Positions 11,750 through 51,327 are shown, counted from the first letter of the stretch. The stretch: 64,000 bases of DNA from Littorina saxatilis (GCF_037325665.1 NC_090248.1:26170878-26234877); one strand, 5' to 3'. Notes: generated by a model from the sequence alone, not told the origin. Program-made: numbers and translations.

Positions 11750-13933
11750 TTCAAAATGTACGATACACCTTTCCTCATCAACTCTCCTCACCTCTGCTTG
11801 AAATCAACACTCATTCATGTACCTACTCACACACTTTTGATTTAGCGTTACATGTATTAAAGAGAAAAACTGATTTTTTTCTTGATTTTTTAAAAGCCAA
11901 TGAAGAAAATATGAATTGAATAAATCATCAACAACATGCAAATAAATATGATACAGAAACTGCAACTTAGAGCACCAGAAAGAACAGCCGTTCTGAACTC
12001 ACAAACTTAAACTGACTCAATCTATTACTAACTCAGAAACATTTTTGGATGACAAAAACATCAACAGAGGTAAAGAAAACAACAACAAAAAAACAAGAGG
12101 CGAAGCCTTCAAGGCTCACGTAAGAAATCGACAAACAGTAACACAAACTCAATCACTCCGTCACACATACACACACACAGTACACACACACACACACAGA
12201 AAGAGCATAGGTGAAACTGTGCAAGAAAGCGAGACACTAGATCTAGATCTGTCTGTCTGCATGTAGCCTACTTACATGGACACGACTGCCAAATAGTCTC
12301 GGCCCGCTCAAAATAACAATCACCGAGACTTTCAGTAATTCCATCGCGTGACGTCTAACCCTCGTACGTCATAATGTGACGTCAATGTAATATGACGTCT
12401 TCAAATGTTAAAGTTTCTACCACAGACATACACACATACATACGCACGCACGCACAGACAGACAAAAGTTAGCATCGCATAGGCTACACTTACGTGAGCC
12501 AAAAATCTGCTGTATGACAATAATGATTAAAAAAAGAAAACCAGCTTTAATTTTGATCAGTTTGTTCTAGTTAATGATATGCACATTGATCACTAATAAT
12601 GCAAGTTACATTTTGCAAGTCAAAAAGCTGACCAAAAACACCAAACAAACAATTAAGCTAACACACAAATAAAACAACAACCAAACAAAACACCAGCAGA
12701 CTGAAACACCAAAAATGTTAAAAAAGAAAAAAAGGTACATGTAGAACCTCATCAAGTTATAGTTGTTCATCAATCCACTACCGAGCAAAACAAGATTTGA
12801 TAGTATAGGAGTTATCCAAGATACAAATTTGCCACTGTTATTACGTTACCACAAGTTAGATGTTTCATGGTTCTGAATCCAAAAACAAGAATTGTAGGTT
12901 ATTGGAACGTTAAATTATTGACAAAACACAACGTTACATTTACAGTACGTCGACCCACTGGTCTTTTAAGTAGACAGACAAACAGACACTTATGATACGA
13001 ATAATGAACTTGTCTCAAAATGTTTCATGGTTCTGAATTTGATTACTGCCAGAACTGGCAAGCTTTAAATTATCACCAGATAATAATAATCTCACATTTG
13101 CCTGTGCTTGTAACTGTAAAACAAACACACAAACACAATACATGTAACAACATCAACAACAAAAAATAAAAAAGCCAACCAAGAAAAAAACTAACAAAAC
13201 AACAACAACAACAACAAAACGGTACATGCTGCTGAATGTGATTAAGCTGAGATCTTTATGAGACCTTTCTGAGCAAGTGAATGAACAACGACACAAAACT
13301 ACACCATGACATATACACAGACATGCAATTAATGAACACACTATCCTTCACTAACAACACATACAGGAACCACTAAACCTGTTCACAACTACAATGTACT
13401 CAACACACCAATAAAAACATTATACAGAACATCATTTTGCTGGAGTATTTTCCACACACACACAAAAAGATGGGACTATCTTAATGTTACCATCATAACT
13501 GTTAATACAATACACACAAAGTATACACACATGCAAGTCCACATGCTATACATTTATCACAGCATAAATTCAGAATGCTCCACCGATAAATACATGGAGA
13601 TGTATGAATCACAATCGTGCAAAACAGTAAGTAAATTGCAAACAGAAGCACAACAAGAAAAGCAGATGCTTTATTCAACTTCCCGTCGTCATGTCTATTA
13701 CAGTTGACCCCCCTTAGAACCTTAGAAGTGTGCAAAGTTTCAAAGCTCTAGCTTCAGAAACATCCAAGATAACGTTAATTGTTTTGTCTACGGCTGCTCA
13801 TTCCTAAGACTCTCCTGCTTTCTCAGGGGAATCAAAAACAGGATAAGCTACAGAATACAAATAACAATCAGCCGTGCAAATCCTCACTTGAAAATGTATA
13901 GCATCTTCCACATCTCAATCTTAGTTTCCATTC
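11750..13933. other. No gene seen (3' flank of CERK or intergenic)
   Basis: AT-rich, with CA tracts at 12165-12205 and 12425-12460. No exon-like frame with homology. Confidence 0.55.
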
Positions 13934-14161
13934 TTAACACTTTCTACCCCACCTATGTTGACCAAGTTTTTTCCGGCAAAGACCAGCTGTGCTGCAGCAG
14001 GTCACTCAGAATTGTAGTAACTGTGTAGTAACTGTGTATCAACACGCTGGAATGCAGGCGTTAGATCGACATTACAGTAAGCGACTGAAGCTAACAGTCT
14101 GGTCAGATAGAGCCATATGAGTGGGTACGGATATATCCGTACCTGGGAGACAATGAGTTAA
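13934..14161. mobile_element. piggyBac-like MITE (TTAA ends), copy 1
   Basis: 228 bp including TTAA at both ends, with short imperfect inverted ends (ttaacactttctacccc and ttaactcattgtctccc). A second copy at 54447-54678 is inverted and lies in another repeat whose empty site is known. It contains the 20-bp perfect palindrome ggtacggatatatccgtacc at 14124-14143. Confidence 0.8.
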
Positions 14162-17156
14162 TTGAAATTCAGAATCAAAAGCAAATGACATTCTAAGCTG
14201 ATCTACATTGCAAAATTGTCCCAAAGTGACAAATGGCACCAGGAAACAACAACAAAACAGGACACACACTTATTCAAACACATATTGCCACACAGACAGA
14301 CAGACAGACAGACACACACACCTCACAAAGATACACATTTTGATGTATCATAGCAGTTTGCTCATAGTCTCTCTATATACTAGGGGTGCAAATATTTGCA
14401 TATTTCAAGCACACAGGAATGAGATCATGGAACAGTTAAAAGAAAAGAAACAAAAAGCATGCCCCACCCCCATTTTTGAGGGGGAAAAAAATTATGCAAA
14501 ATCGTGCAATCTGGTGCAATATCTGTGGATCTCAAAAATGATCCATGGAGCTTTGAACATACAGGAAATCTGTCAATAAGCATACAAAATCTCATGGTTG
14601 GCACAGACAAAACAACACCTCTAAACACATTAGATTTTTTACAGGTGAAAAAATCACATTGAAGAATTAATGCAGGCAGGCACTGACCAAATAGAGAAGA
14701 AAACAGTGCCCCTGGCACAAAAATTAGGGAAACAACGGTGGGAGGAAAGATAGGAAAAACATCTATGATGCCCTACGATACAAACACTGATTGTCTAAAG
14801 CTAATTGTAGCACTTCAAAAAGAAATCAAAACCACATTCATAACCAATGTTCCAAAATGAATGGCAAACAGACAGAAAGATTTACATGGAAGCACAATCA
14901 AAAGCACACAAAAATACCCCCCCCCCCCAAAAAAAAAAAAACCAAAAAAAACCCAACCCCAGAGCAACCTTCAAGTACATACATGAGTGTGCTCACCTTC
15001 TCAGGGCAGTGAAACCCTTCATACACACAAAAAGCTGACAAACTGACCAGAGAAACAAGACCAGACTACTGAACAACGAACAAACATACACAAACACATT
15101 AAGTAAAGGTTGTAAGTTTCTATCACAGTGGCTCACAAATAATTCAAACCACACTATTCGCCAATAAAGTGCAAGCAGAGAGCCAACCATTTTCATTTTT
15201 TCATCTTCAACACTAAAAAAAAAGCTAAAAAACAAAACAAAAACCTGTTCCCAACTGGTCTTTTCAATTGATCTGTTACACTCTTCATCATTTTGTGATT
15301 AGCTGATAATTTGTAGGCCTACAAGTATCAGGACAGATGCCCTCCATTCAGTGGGGTATTCTACAGTAGTTAAATCTACATTGCTTGTTTCAGACCCCCC
15401 AATCTTTAAGACATTGCCTATTCTGTTCATAACCTCTGTGATTTATCTCGGTTTTACAACTGCCTCTTTTTTAAGACCTGATTTTCTCAGATTTCCACGA
15501 GAGTTTGAAATGTATTCAAATCTTGTACTCCAAATCTTGTTTCAAGTTTCAAATTTTTTAAATTTTTTTTTTATTCTTCCAACCTTTCTTTTATTCTGTC
15601 TATATGGTTGTACAAATTTTGCCTCCCCTGCACAAAACACAGCCCTGCCGTTAAACAGTTTGTAATTAAAAGTCCTTCTTTTTCTCTAAAATAAAGTTAA
15701 TGTTTTGAAATAAATGTTTAAATGCACAGTACTTTTACTGTATGTTTAATGGCTCACCTTGGCACCTACGGGTGACTAGTTTGATTACTCTTGGCACTCA
15801 ATGAAGTAATTATCCTTGGCACTACATGTATTTCTATAGACCACCACTGAATTCTTTCGTTAATTAAATGGCATTTATCTCATGTACAAAAGTGATAGGA
15901 GTCATATACGTATTTTTTCTGTAAACGAGTACGGACATAATTTCCTATGCTGAGATAAGTTTAACATTCACAAACTAGAGGGGTTGGGGAGGATGAATGT
16001 GCGCATCTGGGTGGGTTCGAAAGGGGGGCCGGGGGGGGGGGGGGGGGGAATTTCCTATGCTGAGACATTATGTTACAATATAACTGATGTAATAAATAGT
16101 TATTACATCATAATGTTATACATGGTTATTATATTATATATGTAATTATATAAAATGATCACATATGTTGCATTCTGTCTCTCTCTGTCATGTTCTATTT
16201 ATTTTTTTTGACGCTGACGTCATTCCCTGTCTACGTCACTCATTTCGTCATGTAATCATTCATTCGCTTGCGGCTTCGTGGCAGGCGGAAGGAAAAATCG
16301 GCCAGATAAGTTTTCGTTATTGTTTGTCTGTGCACATAAAAGACCATTGGGTCGATATATTTGTGAATGTATTGTTTTGTCAATAACAAACGTTCCAACA
16401 ACCTACCTTTCTTGTTTTTTTATTCTGAATTTTGGAACGTTGGCAGTCTCTTTATTTTTGGATATGCTGAGACAGTTTAACATTCACAAACTAGAGGGGT
16501 TGGGGAGGATGAATGTGCGCGTCTGGGTGGGTTTGAAAGGGGGGGGGGGGTGCCTCTTAAGCTGGCCTCTGTTCCAAGAAGAAGAACCACTTCTTCTCTG
16601 AGCAAAACCAGGTAGCAACTCTAGGAGATGCTATTGGCTGAAGCAAAGGTTTGTCAAAAATACCTCTTTCAATACTGTATTTAAACGTTTTGCCATTTTC
16701 TGTAGAAGGCATGCTCCTGATTGCAACAAGGACTTAAAAGATAAGACTACCCTTGCAGTAACAGCTTTATTCAACACGCATCACTGACTTAAAAGCACGA
16801 TTATCTCAGCTTACTACAACAAACATTTGGCCAGCAACAAAGAGCTATGTGCGTTAAGTAGTGATCACACTTGCTGTTAAAAAACTGCTGTTCCTTTACA
16901 AATACCAATCCTGGTTCTCAAAGGAACGGGTTACTCTGTTTCGCAAAATAGTCAAAATAAGTCAAAAACACAGTGATACCATAATGTTTTGTCAGGTCCA
17001 AACAAAATATCAGCCGATATGTATGACAGGTCGCCGATTTCATTTCTGCTAATTTGAGATTTGCACTGTAAAAATACTGGAAATTTTCAACCAATGTGAT
17101 CCCTGATATGGACATTAAGATCTTGATTTCTACAAGTTCTTTTAGCATGACCGGTG
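14162..17156. other. CERK 3' flank, probably including its 3' UTR
   Basis: No coding sequence seen. Minus-strand AATAAA motifs lie at 16771-16766 and 16456-16451. AT-rich with G-runs (16021-16047 and 16541-16551). A 'ttaagac' style repeat fragment lies at about 15388-15490. Confidence 0.5.
15947..16552. repeat. 100-bp direct repeat with 410-bp spacer
   Basis: 'Atgctgaga.aagtttaaca', then ttcacaaactagaggggttg and gtgcgc.tctgggtgggtt, occur at 15947-16048 and again at 16463-16552, each ending in a long G-run. The spacer starts with a third partial 'cctatgctgagaca'. Probably a tandem duplication. Confidence 0.85.
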
Positions 17157-42830
<25,674 letters not shown>

Positions 42831-43519
42831 GTTTGTTTGTAGTGTTACACGCGCGTGCAATGTAAATTTCCGGTATAAACGTGGCCTGTGAAAATATGTC
42901 CAACTAGCGGCCAAAGCCTGTTCTATGATATTTTGGATCTTCATGCTGAAAAGTCTTTGAAGAAGACATGGTTTTTTTAACTTTTTTTTTTATTCATGTG
43001 AATTTTCTTCTCAATAGCTACATGTTCTTGCATGTTATAGTCTTAAATGTTATTTTGTGATTAGGCGTAACATTTTTTTTTTTAGACGGAAATGTCCCAT
43101 TCCATTATCCTGACCTTACATTTTTAAATTTTTTTTTTACCTTCAAAATATAAAATAGGACAGAAAATTGATTTGCATCCTTCAAAATGGAAGCAACCCT
43201 TTTCTATACATGTCGGGGACACACCTGGCATGAGTTCTGACCAATAAAAAGCAAATCAAAAACAAAAAAAATCACATGACTACAAATAAAGAAAAATAAG
43301 AAAGAAAAAAAAGTACTGACCTACCAACCCTAGTTGATTTGGTCTTGTCACCAGAAACAATCTTTTGTTCTTGCCTTACATACATCCCTTTGTTTCATAG
43401 ATCTTATTATAATCGCAGTTTTGTGTCATTTGGTTATGCATTAATTCTACCGTATGTACCATGTTTTTTGTAAAAAAAATTTAAAAAAAAAAAAGCATTG
43501 ATCCAAGGACTGTGTCTCA
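42831..43519. other. CERK 5' flank / candidate promoter, otherwise no gene
   Basis: Immediately upstream of the CERK start lies a GC-rich acacgcgcgtgcaatg patch at about 42848. Further up is T-rich sequence with no recognised element. Confidence 0.45.
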
Positions 43520-43916
43520 GGTTGGGTCTCATTTCTGTTCTTCTTCTTCTTCTGCGTTCGTGGGCTGAAACTCCCACGTGCACTCGTGGTTTGCACGAGT
43601 GGAATTTTACGTGTATGACCGTTTTTACCCCGCCATTTAGGCAGCCATACGCCGCTTTCGGAGGAAGCATGCTGGGTATTTTCGTGTTTCTATAACCCAC
43701 CGAACTCTGACATGGATTACAGGATCTTTTTCGTGCGCACTTGGTCTTGTGCTTGCGTGTACACACGGGGGTGTTCGGACACCGAGGAGAGTCTGCACAC
43801 AAAGTTGACTCTGAGAAATAAATCTCTCGCCGAACGTGGGGACGAACTCACGCTGACAGCAGCCAACTGGATACAAATCCAGCGCGCTACCGACTGAGCT
43901 ACATCCCCGCCCCACT
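43520..43916 (-). repeat. tRNA-derived SINE (same family as 9586)
   Basis: On the minus strand it starts ggcggggatgtagctcagtc ggtagcgcgctggatttgta and continues through 'gtgcgcacgaaaaagatcct' and 'gttcggtgggttatagaaac'. It shows the uninterrupted SINE sequence where the nested element at 58910 has inserted. Confidence 0.9.
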
Positions 43917-44667
43917 CGTTTCTGTGATTACCATTTTGATCAAGCCATATCAGTCTGGCAACAGAAATAATTCTTGCTGTGGGGATCTTCCGAAAGCAAA
44001 CACTTTTTTATTCAAATTTATCTGTTTAAAAGTAATCTGGCTAAACAATTCTGTTGTCACTGATTCTGTAAAGCCCTGGATAATGCAGCAGTAAACTACA
44101 CATTTACAGGTGACTGTACGACAAACTGTATCCTTAGTTTATGATGACAAAATTCAAATCTTTTCACACGGAACATCTGAGTTTTCCCAGAGCATTTTCA
44201 GTTTTTGCAACGAATGTAAAAGAAGTTACTGCATCTTCTTTTGAAAAAAAATAGCATACCTCTTACCACCACACACGCTCTGTGGGGTCTTTGCAAACAA
44301 ACACAAAGACGTTGTTTTGCACACTCACACACACACACAAACACTCTCACAATCACTAAAATGTATTTACGCACACATACACACACAGAAACACTTCAAT
44401 TTCATTACCACAGATGTTTATTAAAGCTCCCTCATTATTAGACTGTACAAGTATCACAAACAACCAATCACTGCCCGTAATTCAGGTTTTCTACAGAATA
44501 ACCCTCCACATGGTTAAACCCACAATGATTATTCATCTTCGCATATTAAAGAATAGTTCAATAACATCATCCTTCATACAAATCAAGAATTAAAACCAAC
44601 AATATTATCCAAAAACATAAATGTGGTACAAAATCAAAATCAGTTGGATCAGTACAAGTATTTCATC

Positions 44668-45037
44668 TTTCTTTCTTTCTTTATTTGGTGTTTAACGTCG
44701 TTTTCAACCACGAAGGTTATATCGCGACGGGGAAAGGGGGGAGATGGGATAGAGCCACTTGTCAATTGTTTCTTGTTCACAAAAGCACTAATCAAAAATT
44801 TGCTCCAGGGGCTTGCAACGTAGTACAATATATTACCTTACTGGGAGAATGCAAGTTTCCAGTACAAAGGACTTAACATTTCTTACATACTGCTTGACTA
44901 AAATCTTTACAAAAATTGACTATATTTTATACAAGAAGCACTTAACAAAGGTAAAAGGAGAAACAGAATCCGTTAGTCGCCTCTTACGACATGCTGGGGA
45001 GCATCGGGTAAATTCTTCCCCCTAACCCGCGGGGGGT
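44668..45037 (-). repeat. SINE-like repeat family B, copy 2
   Basis: 370 bp with 12-bp target duplication aagtatttcatc (44656-44667, 45038-45049). Same sequence as 11383-11749 with few differences. Confidence 0.92.
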
Positions 45038-45049
45038 AAGTATTTCATC

Positions 45050-45382
45050 AGCATTGCATTTAGATACTCATGCATATATATGTATTTGACAAATCCTTTG
45101 TTGAATAAACTTTTGCAAGACACAAAACAATAAACTGCAATACTTTTGGAGAAACAGAGGGAGTAAATAGTCATGGCAGGAACTTCAGATGGAGACCAAC
45201 TGCTGAAGCAATAAGTTTTGGGGCAACCATATCTGACCTTGCTACAGTGATGAGAAAATCAACAAGACTAAGAATACATATGTTGCTGTACTTCTATTAC
45301 ATGTGTACTACATGTACAGAAACAAAAGCAAAGCAAATCAGCTGATTCTGAAAAATGATACCAACATGCACACATCAATGTG

Positions 45383-45464
<82 letters not shown>

Positions 45465-46009
45465 AATTCACCAAAACCACACACAAATACATGTACTCAG
45501 GCAAAGACACAGTCATGCAGAGGTACCTGTGATGCTAGGCATCTCCAATGATACAATACCTCATGAAATGACACCATCTAGTGTTATCCCTCTGTCTACT
45601 TATTATCTTTACCAAAATATACCTGTCATGAAAGGTCACAGACAATTTAGGTCCCAAGGGTGGCCTTTTATTGCAGGTGCAAATGACTACCGCCATTAAG
45701 CATGGTGTGTTATATGTGCTGTTGACCATGTGAACTGCGTACATACCTTGGTCTTGTAGAGCAAGTATGCATTGTACTATGTAATGCACAATGAAAAAAA
45801 TATACACATTGGTTTATTTGTAAAGCTGTTACATGCAGCCAGTCAATGGTCACAAAACTAACATATGAACAAACAAAACCAAAAATAACTAAATATAGAA
45901 ACCCACGTTTTGTACATATACCAGCAATTCTTGCATAAGAACAAAACCAATGTTTACTGTACAAAATACCTCACTATTTTACACAAATCAATATGATCCA
46001 AACCTCATC
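45050..46009. other. Intergenic between CERK and the SLC35A-type gene, no gene seen
   Basis: Only the CA tract and AT-rich sequence; short frames without domains. Confidence 0.55.
45394..45462. repeat. (CA)n microsatellite
   Basis: About 65 bp of pure CA after a short CT run. Confidence 0.97.
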
Positions 46010-46374
46010 TTTCTTTATTTGGTGTTTAACGTCGTTTTCAACCACGAAGGTTATATCGCGACGGGGGAAGGGGGGAGATGGGATAGAGCCACTTGTCAAT
46101 TGTTTCTTGTTCACAAAAGCACCAATCAAAAATTTGCTCCAGGGGCTTGCAACGTAGTACAATATATTACCTTACCGGGAGAATGCAAGTTTCCAGCACA
46201 TTAAAGGACTTAACATTTTTTACATACTGCTTGACTAAAATCTTTACAAAAATGGACTATATTCTATACAAGAAACACTTAACAAGGGTAAAAGGAGAAA
46301 CAGAATCCGTTAGTCACCTCTTACGACATGCTGGGGACCATCGGGTAAATTCTTCCCTCTAACCCGCGGGGGGT
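46010..46374 (-). repeat. SINE-like repeat family B, copy 3
   Basis: Same family as 44668-45037, with a 3-base insertion near 46201. No clear target duplication. Confidence 0.88.
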
Positions 46375-46760
46375 ATTTACCTGAAGCTAATCCGTGCTAA
46401 GCGAACAAAACCCACAAGAAATAAGTTAAGGTACAGCAGCTTCACTTTGGCAGTGTTTAAAGGTACACTCATTGAACAGAACAAACATGAACTCCTCCTG
46501 TTCATAAACATAGTGCTGAAGAAAAGAGCTGCATTTTTTGTTTGTGAAAATATTTTCAGAAGGTGGTTTTGAGAAACTCTCCTTGTGAACAGCTAGCCTT
46601 AGTATGTCTTCTTGTCAAAATTATATTAAAGTCGTACATGTACATGAAATCATCGACAATTTTTTACATCACAGAAGTTGCATGCAGTTGTATTGATCAC
46701 AATATTCAACTAAAATGTGAATTTATAAGCCAAGAGCTTGTTTGCATTCTTATTAGGCAA

Positions 46761-46956
46761 AAAAAAAAAAATAGTCTGTTTACGGTATCCCGACCGACCC
46801 TTTATTTTCGCGCGACCCTAGACTTTTTTTTGGCATTTGGGGCAACAAACAAACAAAAAAAAAGAACCAAAAAAAGTCTTGTTTTTTGGCAAAATAACTT
46901 AAAAATGATTAAAAAAAATTAAAAAAATGTTACCGTAAACAGACTATTTTTTTGGG
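46761..46956. mobile_element. MITE with 'tagtctgtttacggta' ends
   Basis: tagtctgtttacggta (46772) is inverted as taccgtaaacagacta (46931), both bordered by A/T homopolymers. About 190 bp, interior AT-rich, non-coding. Confidence 0.85.
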
Positions 46957-47930
46957 GGGGGCCTTAGACACGTCTGCACTCATACCAAACTCAAACCACT
47001 CATACCATGGCAATAAGGAGATCCCAGAATGTGCTGTTCACATGGCAAACATTTTCACCTGCATGGCCTTGAGCCTGCGACAACATTCTGACTTAATTCA
47101 TGTTGAAAGAAATTGTTTGACACCCATGATGTGAATTTTTCTTAACATTAACTTAAATGAAACTGCTTAACCCCACACCCCTGTCATCCGCACCCAATTT
47201 CTCAGACCTGAATTTCATTCCAATTACTTCTTTTTTTTCAACATGATGCCACAATAAAGCAAATTGTGCATAATAACCAGGCAATTGTGGCATCTTATTC
47301 CTGCTTGTACCAAGGAAACATGAATTGCACTACATTGCTACCAACAAATGCAGTATCTTAAATATCCTTGGATTTATATAGGCAACAAACAGACTACTAA
47401 TTAAAAAAGAAAAGAAAACACAAAAGAAAAAAAGCCCACAAAAATGTTTGATTAAAAAACAAAACAACAGTTGATCACAAAATAATTTAAAAAATCAGTC
47501 GACAAGAAATACTGCGTTTTGTTGTTGTTAAAGTAAAAAGCTCATTACATTAAAGACACCCTGGATTTTGAGTAAATTTACGCCCAAAAAAACGCATTAA
47601 ACATTAAGTACTCATATTTCCATCAACTTTTGAAAATAAGTAAAATAGAGGTAGCAACTACGCAAATGTCAAATTTCAGAAGCTGTACACCCCTAAACAT
47701 ATGTTTGGGGATGATACCATACACTTGTGACACTGATAACCGTTGCAACTCAAAAGCCATTGTTCATGTTGGATAAATCAAAAATATTTTGTTGATGGAG
47801 AAAATTGAATCCTTTATTCTTAATACTGTGGATGAACACATATTCTGCAGCAATTTTGTACCTTCAACCGTAGCTCCTCTGTGTTTTTTCCCACTATTTA
47901 AATAAAATAAAAGAAGAAGAAGAAAATAAA
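46957..47930. other. Intergenic, no gene seen
   Basis: AT-rich; no element or exon recognised. Confidence 0.5.
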
Positions 47931-49249
47931 ACAAGTCGCGTAAGGCAAAATTACTACATTTAGTCAAGCTGTGGAACTCACAGAATGAAACTGAACGTAG
48001 TCCGCCGCTAGTGCAAAAGGCAGTGAAAGTGACGAGCCTGTTTGGCGCGGTAGCGGTTGCGCTGTGCTGCACAGCACGCTTTACTGTACCTCTCTTCGTT
48101 TTAACTTGTTTGTTTGTTTGTTTGTTTGTTTATTTGTTGCTTAACGTCCAGCCGACTACGCAGAGCCATATCAGGACGAGGAAGGGGGGGATGAAGGGGG
48201 CCACTTGTCAAGCGATTCCTGTTTACAAATGCACTAACCCATTACTTGTGTCCCAGCAGGCTTTAGTAAAACTAAATTAATACCTACTGGAAGATTACCA
48301 GTTTCCAGTATGTTAAAATAGGCTTAACCTATCTACTGCTGGACTTACATCAGAACACTAACAGATTAAACTATACATGAATCGCGAGACAAGCGGCAAT
48401 AGAAGAGATTTTTGGAAAAAATACAGGTGAATGAGCAAGAAGGAGAAAAAAGAAAAGAATTCATGAAGAAAAAGAGAGCATGACAGGAAAGAGGAACCAA
48501 AAATCTACCTAACAGCAAACTAGAAAGCTCCTGCGGTTCCAAAAACAGGAGGGGCCTTTAATTTCATAACCGCAGTGCCCCACTGCGGGATTCGTTTTAA
48601 CTTTCTGAACGTGTTTTTAATCCAAACATATCATATCTATATGTTTTTGGAATCAGGAACCGACATGGAATAAGATGAAATAGTTTTTAAAACGATTTCG
48701 GAAATTTAATTTTGATCATAATTTTTTTATATTTTTAATTTTCAGAGCTTGTTTTTAATCCAAATATAACATATTTATATATTTTTGGAATCAGAAAATG
48801 ATGAAGAATAAGATGAACGTAAATTTGGATCGTTTTATAATTTTTTTATTTTTTTTTTTACAATTTTCAGATTTTTAATGACCAAAGTCATAAATTAATT
48901 TTTAAGCCACCAAACTGAAATGCAATACCGAAGTCGGGCCTTCGTCGAAGATTGCTTGGCCAAAATTTCAATCAATTTGATTGAAAAATGAGGGTGTGAC
49001 AGTGCCGCCTCAACTTTTACAAAAAGCCGGATATGACGTCATCAAAGACATTTATCGAAAAAAAGAAAAAAACGTCCGGGGATATCATTCCCAGGAACTC
49101 TCATGTCAAATTTCATAAAGATTGGTCCAGTAGTTTAGTCTGAATCGCTCTACACACACACACAGACACACACACACATACACCACACCCTCGTCTCGAT
49201 TCCCCCCTCTACGTTAAAACATTTAGTCAAAACTTGACTAAATGTAAAA
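47931..49249 (+). repeat. 'aagtcgcg' repeat, copy 6, interrupted
   Basis: Complete ends; split by a SINE at 48106-48590. (AC)n at 49151-49180. Confidence 0.92.
48106..48590 (-). repeat. SINE inside repeat copy 6
   Basis: Flanked by ttcgttttaac (48095-48105 and 48591-48601). The minus strand ends in an (AAAC)n tail. Shares 'gcttaacgtccagccgac' with the SINE at 35777, before its MITE insertion. Confidence 0.9.
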
Positions 49250-49516
49250 AGAACAAAGATACATGAAGATTCAGCAAGCAGTGTACTGGCGCAACTGTTT
49301 ACTGTCCAAGGGTATTGATTAGAAATTACAGCGAAAAGAAACCCTGGCTAAAGCTAGAAAACAAAATGGATGTGGTTTCAGAACACTAAGAGGAGAGGAG
49401 GAGAGCAGGATCGAAGGGACAGAGATCTCAAGAGTTTTGAGTGCTGCACTTAACCATGACTGAGATGCTTCATAATTTATAAGACTGTTAAAATGTCACA
49501 GACACAAACAGAAACA

Positions 49517-50060
49517 ACAAGAAGAGCAAACGCTCGATCGAGTCACTTTCGCAGTTCTGAATATTATATGAGGCATCAGATGGACAGGAAGAAATTGCTA
49601 TTCACAACACAATGAGTCACGTTCACATAAAATTTGAGCCCGGTCACTTTTATAGTTTCCGAGAAAAGCCCAACGTTAAGTTGTGTGTTGCCGAACAGAA
49701 AAGGCTAGTTATCTCCCTTGTTTTTCTGATAACGTTCGTAAAAGGCTACAGATGTAAATACTTTGATGTAAAGAATAATCCTACAAAGTTTCAATCACAT
49801 CCGATGAACTTTGTCAAAGATATAAAATGTCTAATTTTTCCTTTGACGCTGACCTGTGACCTTGAAAAAGGTCAAAGGTCAACGAAACCATCGTTAAAGT
49901 GCAGAGGTCATTGGAGGTCACGACTAAACAAAATATGAGCCCGATCGCTTTGATAGTTTCCGAGAAAAGTCCAACGTTAAGGTGGTGTCTACGGACGGCC
50001 GGCCGGACAGACTAACACTGACCGATTACATAGAGTCACTTTTTCTCAAGTGACTCAAAA
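49517..50060. repeat. Interspersed repeat C, copy 2
   Basis: 544 bp, almost identical to 24725-25276. Nuclear-receptor-like motifs at 49850-49862, 49869-49881 and 49905-49920. Confidence 0.92.
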
Positions 50061-50716
50061 TTGTTGTGGCTGTCATTTGCAGTCATGTTGAACATCCAAA
50101 CACAATCAATGTCACTATCTATAACCATTTCAATCAACAATACAAAATTAATACATCATCGCAGAACAGTAAATCATGAGATATAACCAAGCGAACCAGC
50201 ATGTATAATAACCCTGTCAGTATACATATATCAATTATTACATCTATTTACATCAAAACAATCTTGAACATTATTGTAACACCCAACAGACACACACACA
50301 CATCCTTTCTGTCAAAATTCTCCCCGATTGTCAAGACAGATTTATTAGTGCTTTTTTAAAGAAGTTGTAAGTGTTGAAAGTTAGTGGGTGTTATTCTTAT
50401 GCTCGGTAAGCAAAATAATGTGGCTGCAGGGGAAGTAATGCTGGCTGGAATCTGGGGTGCTAAAGGAATCCACACACAGGATGAAGAAGTTATAAATCTG
50501 GAGGGAATCCCTGAACACCACCAGAACCACCCTTGACACACACCACCAAGCAAACAGTTAACAGATTGAATACATGTATGTACCAACAAAACAAAAAACC
50601 TGCCCTGACACCAAAAACAAATAAAAATATGTCATGAATGAGCACCTGAGTTTTCTCATACGTGTATTTGAATTTGAACTGGCTTCTTCATGCTATATAT
50701 AATATATATATATATA
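50061..50716. other. Intergenic, no gene seen
   Basis: Plain AT-rich sequence downstream of the SLC35A-type gene. Confidence 0.5.
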
Positions 50717-51327
50717 CAGGGATCGCGCTAGCTTTTTAAAAAACGCGTAAGTCATACGCAACGAAACGAAAAAAACGCGTCACGGACCAATATTTTTGCG
50801 TACTACGAAAACACGTACAGACACAAACAAAACACGCACGAAAGACTTAAAGACACTCCTTACCTAAATACGGCGAGTTTTCCTGTCGAACTCCGCGCAC
50901 GCCTGTCGAATAACACCCCTGCTGTCTCCAACCTTCGGGCCTTGCGAGTTTGTTTCCCGCTCTAATACGACTAGACACACTTTCCGCCTTTTGGAAGCGC
51001 GAGATGGGAGAGCAGCTAATGTCTGTTTCATTATCCGACAAGACATTATCAGGTAATACCCTCGTTACGTTCGTTTGCGATACTTCGATGCAAAAAGAAA
51101 CGGACTTTAGTTTTGACGCGCAGATTTCATGTGTGTCGTCACTTCTCGAGCCCTATAGTCAGTTTCAGGATCGGGTGATTATTAAGTCAGAGCAAAAGCG
51201 CTGCGTGAAGACAAGAAAAAGTTACAATATTTTTGCGTATGGCTTACGCGGCGCGGCGAAAAAAAACGCGTCAGCGACTTTTAAAATGCGTCAAATACGC
51301 AAAAATCGTGCGTAAACGCGATCCCTG
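50717..51327. mobile_element. Non-autonomous TIR element, 'cagggatcgcg' ends (hAT-like)
   Basis: Ends cagggatcgcgctagctttt and, inverted, cagggatcgcgtttacgcac, sitting in a (TA)n target. The same two different ends occur on the larger element at 60327-61663. The interior is rich in acgcgt/gcgtat and has a 121-codon frame with no recognised domain. Confidence 0.82.

Noticed and set aside
50950-51315. A 121-residue protein in the 'cagggatcgcg' MITE
   Set aside because: The frame runs into the element's terminal repeat; composition is driven by acgcgt repeats and no domain is seen.
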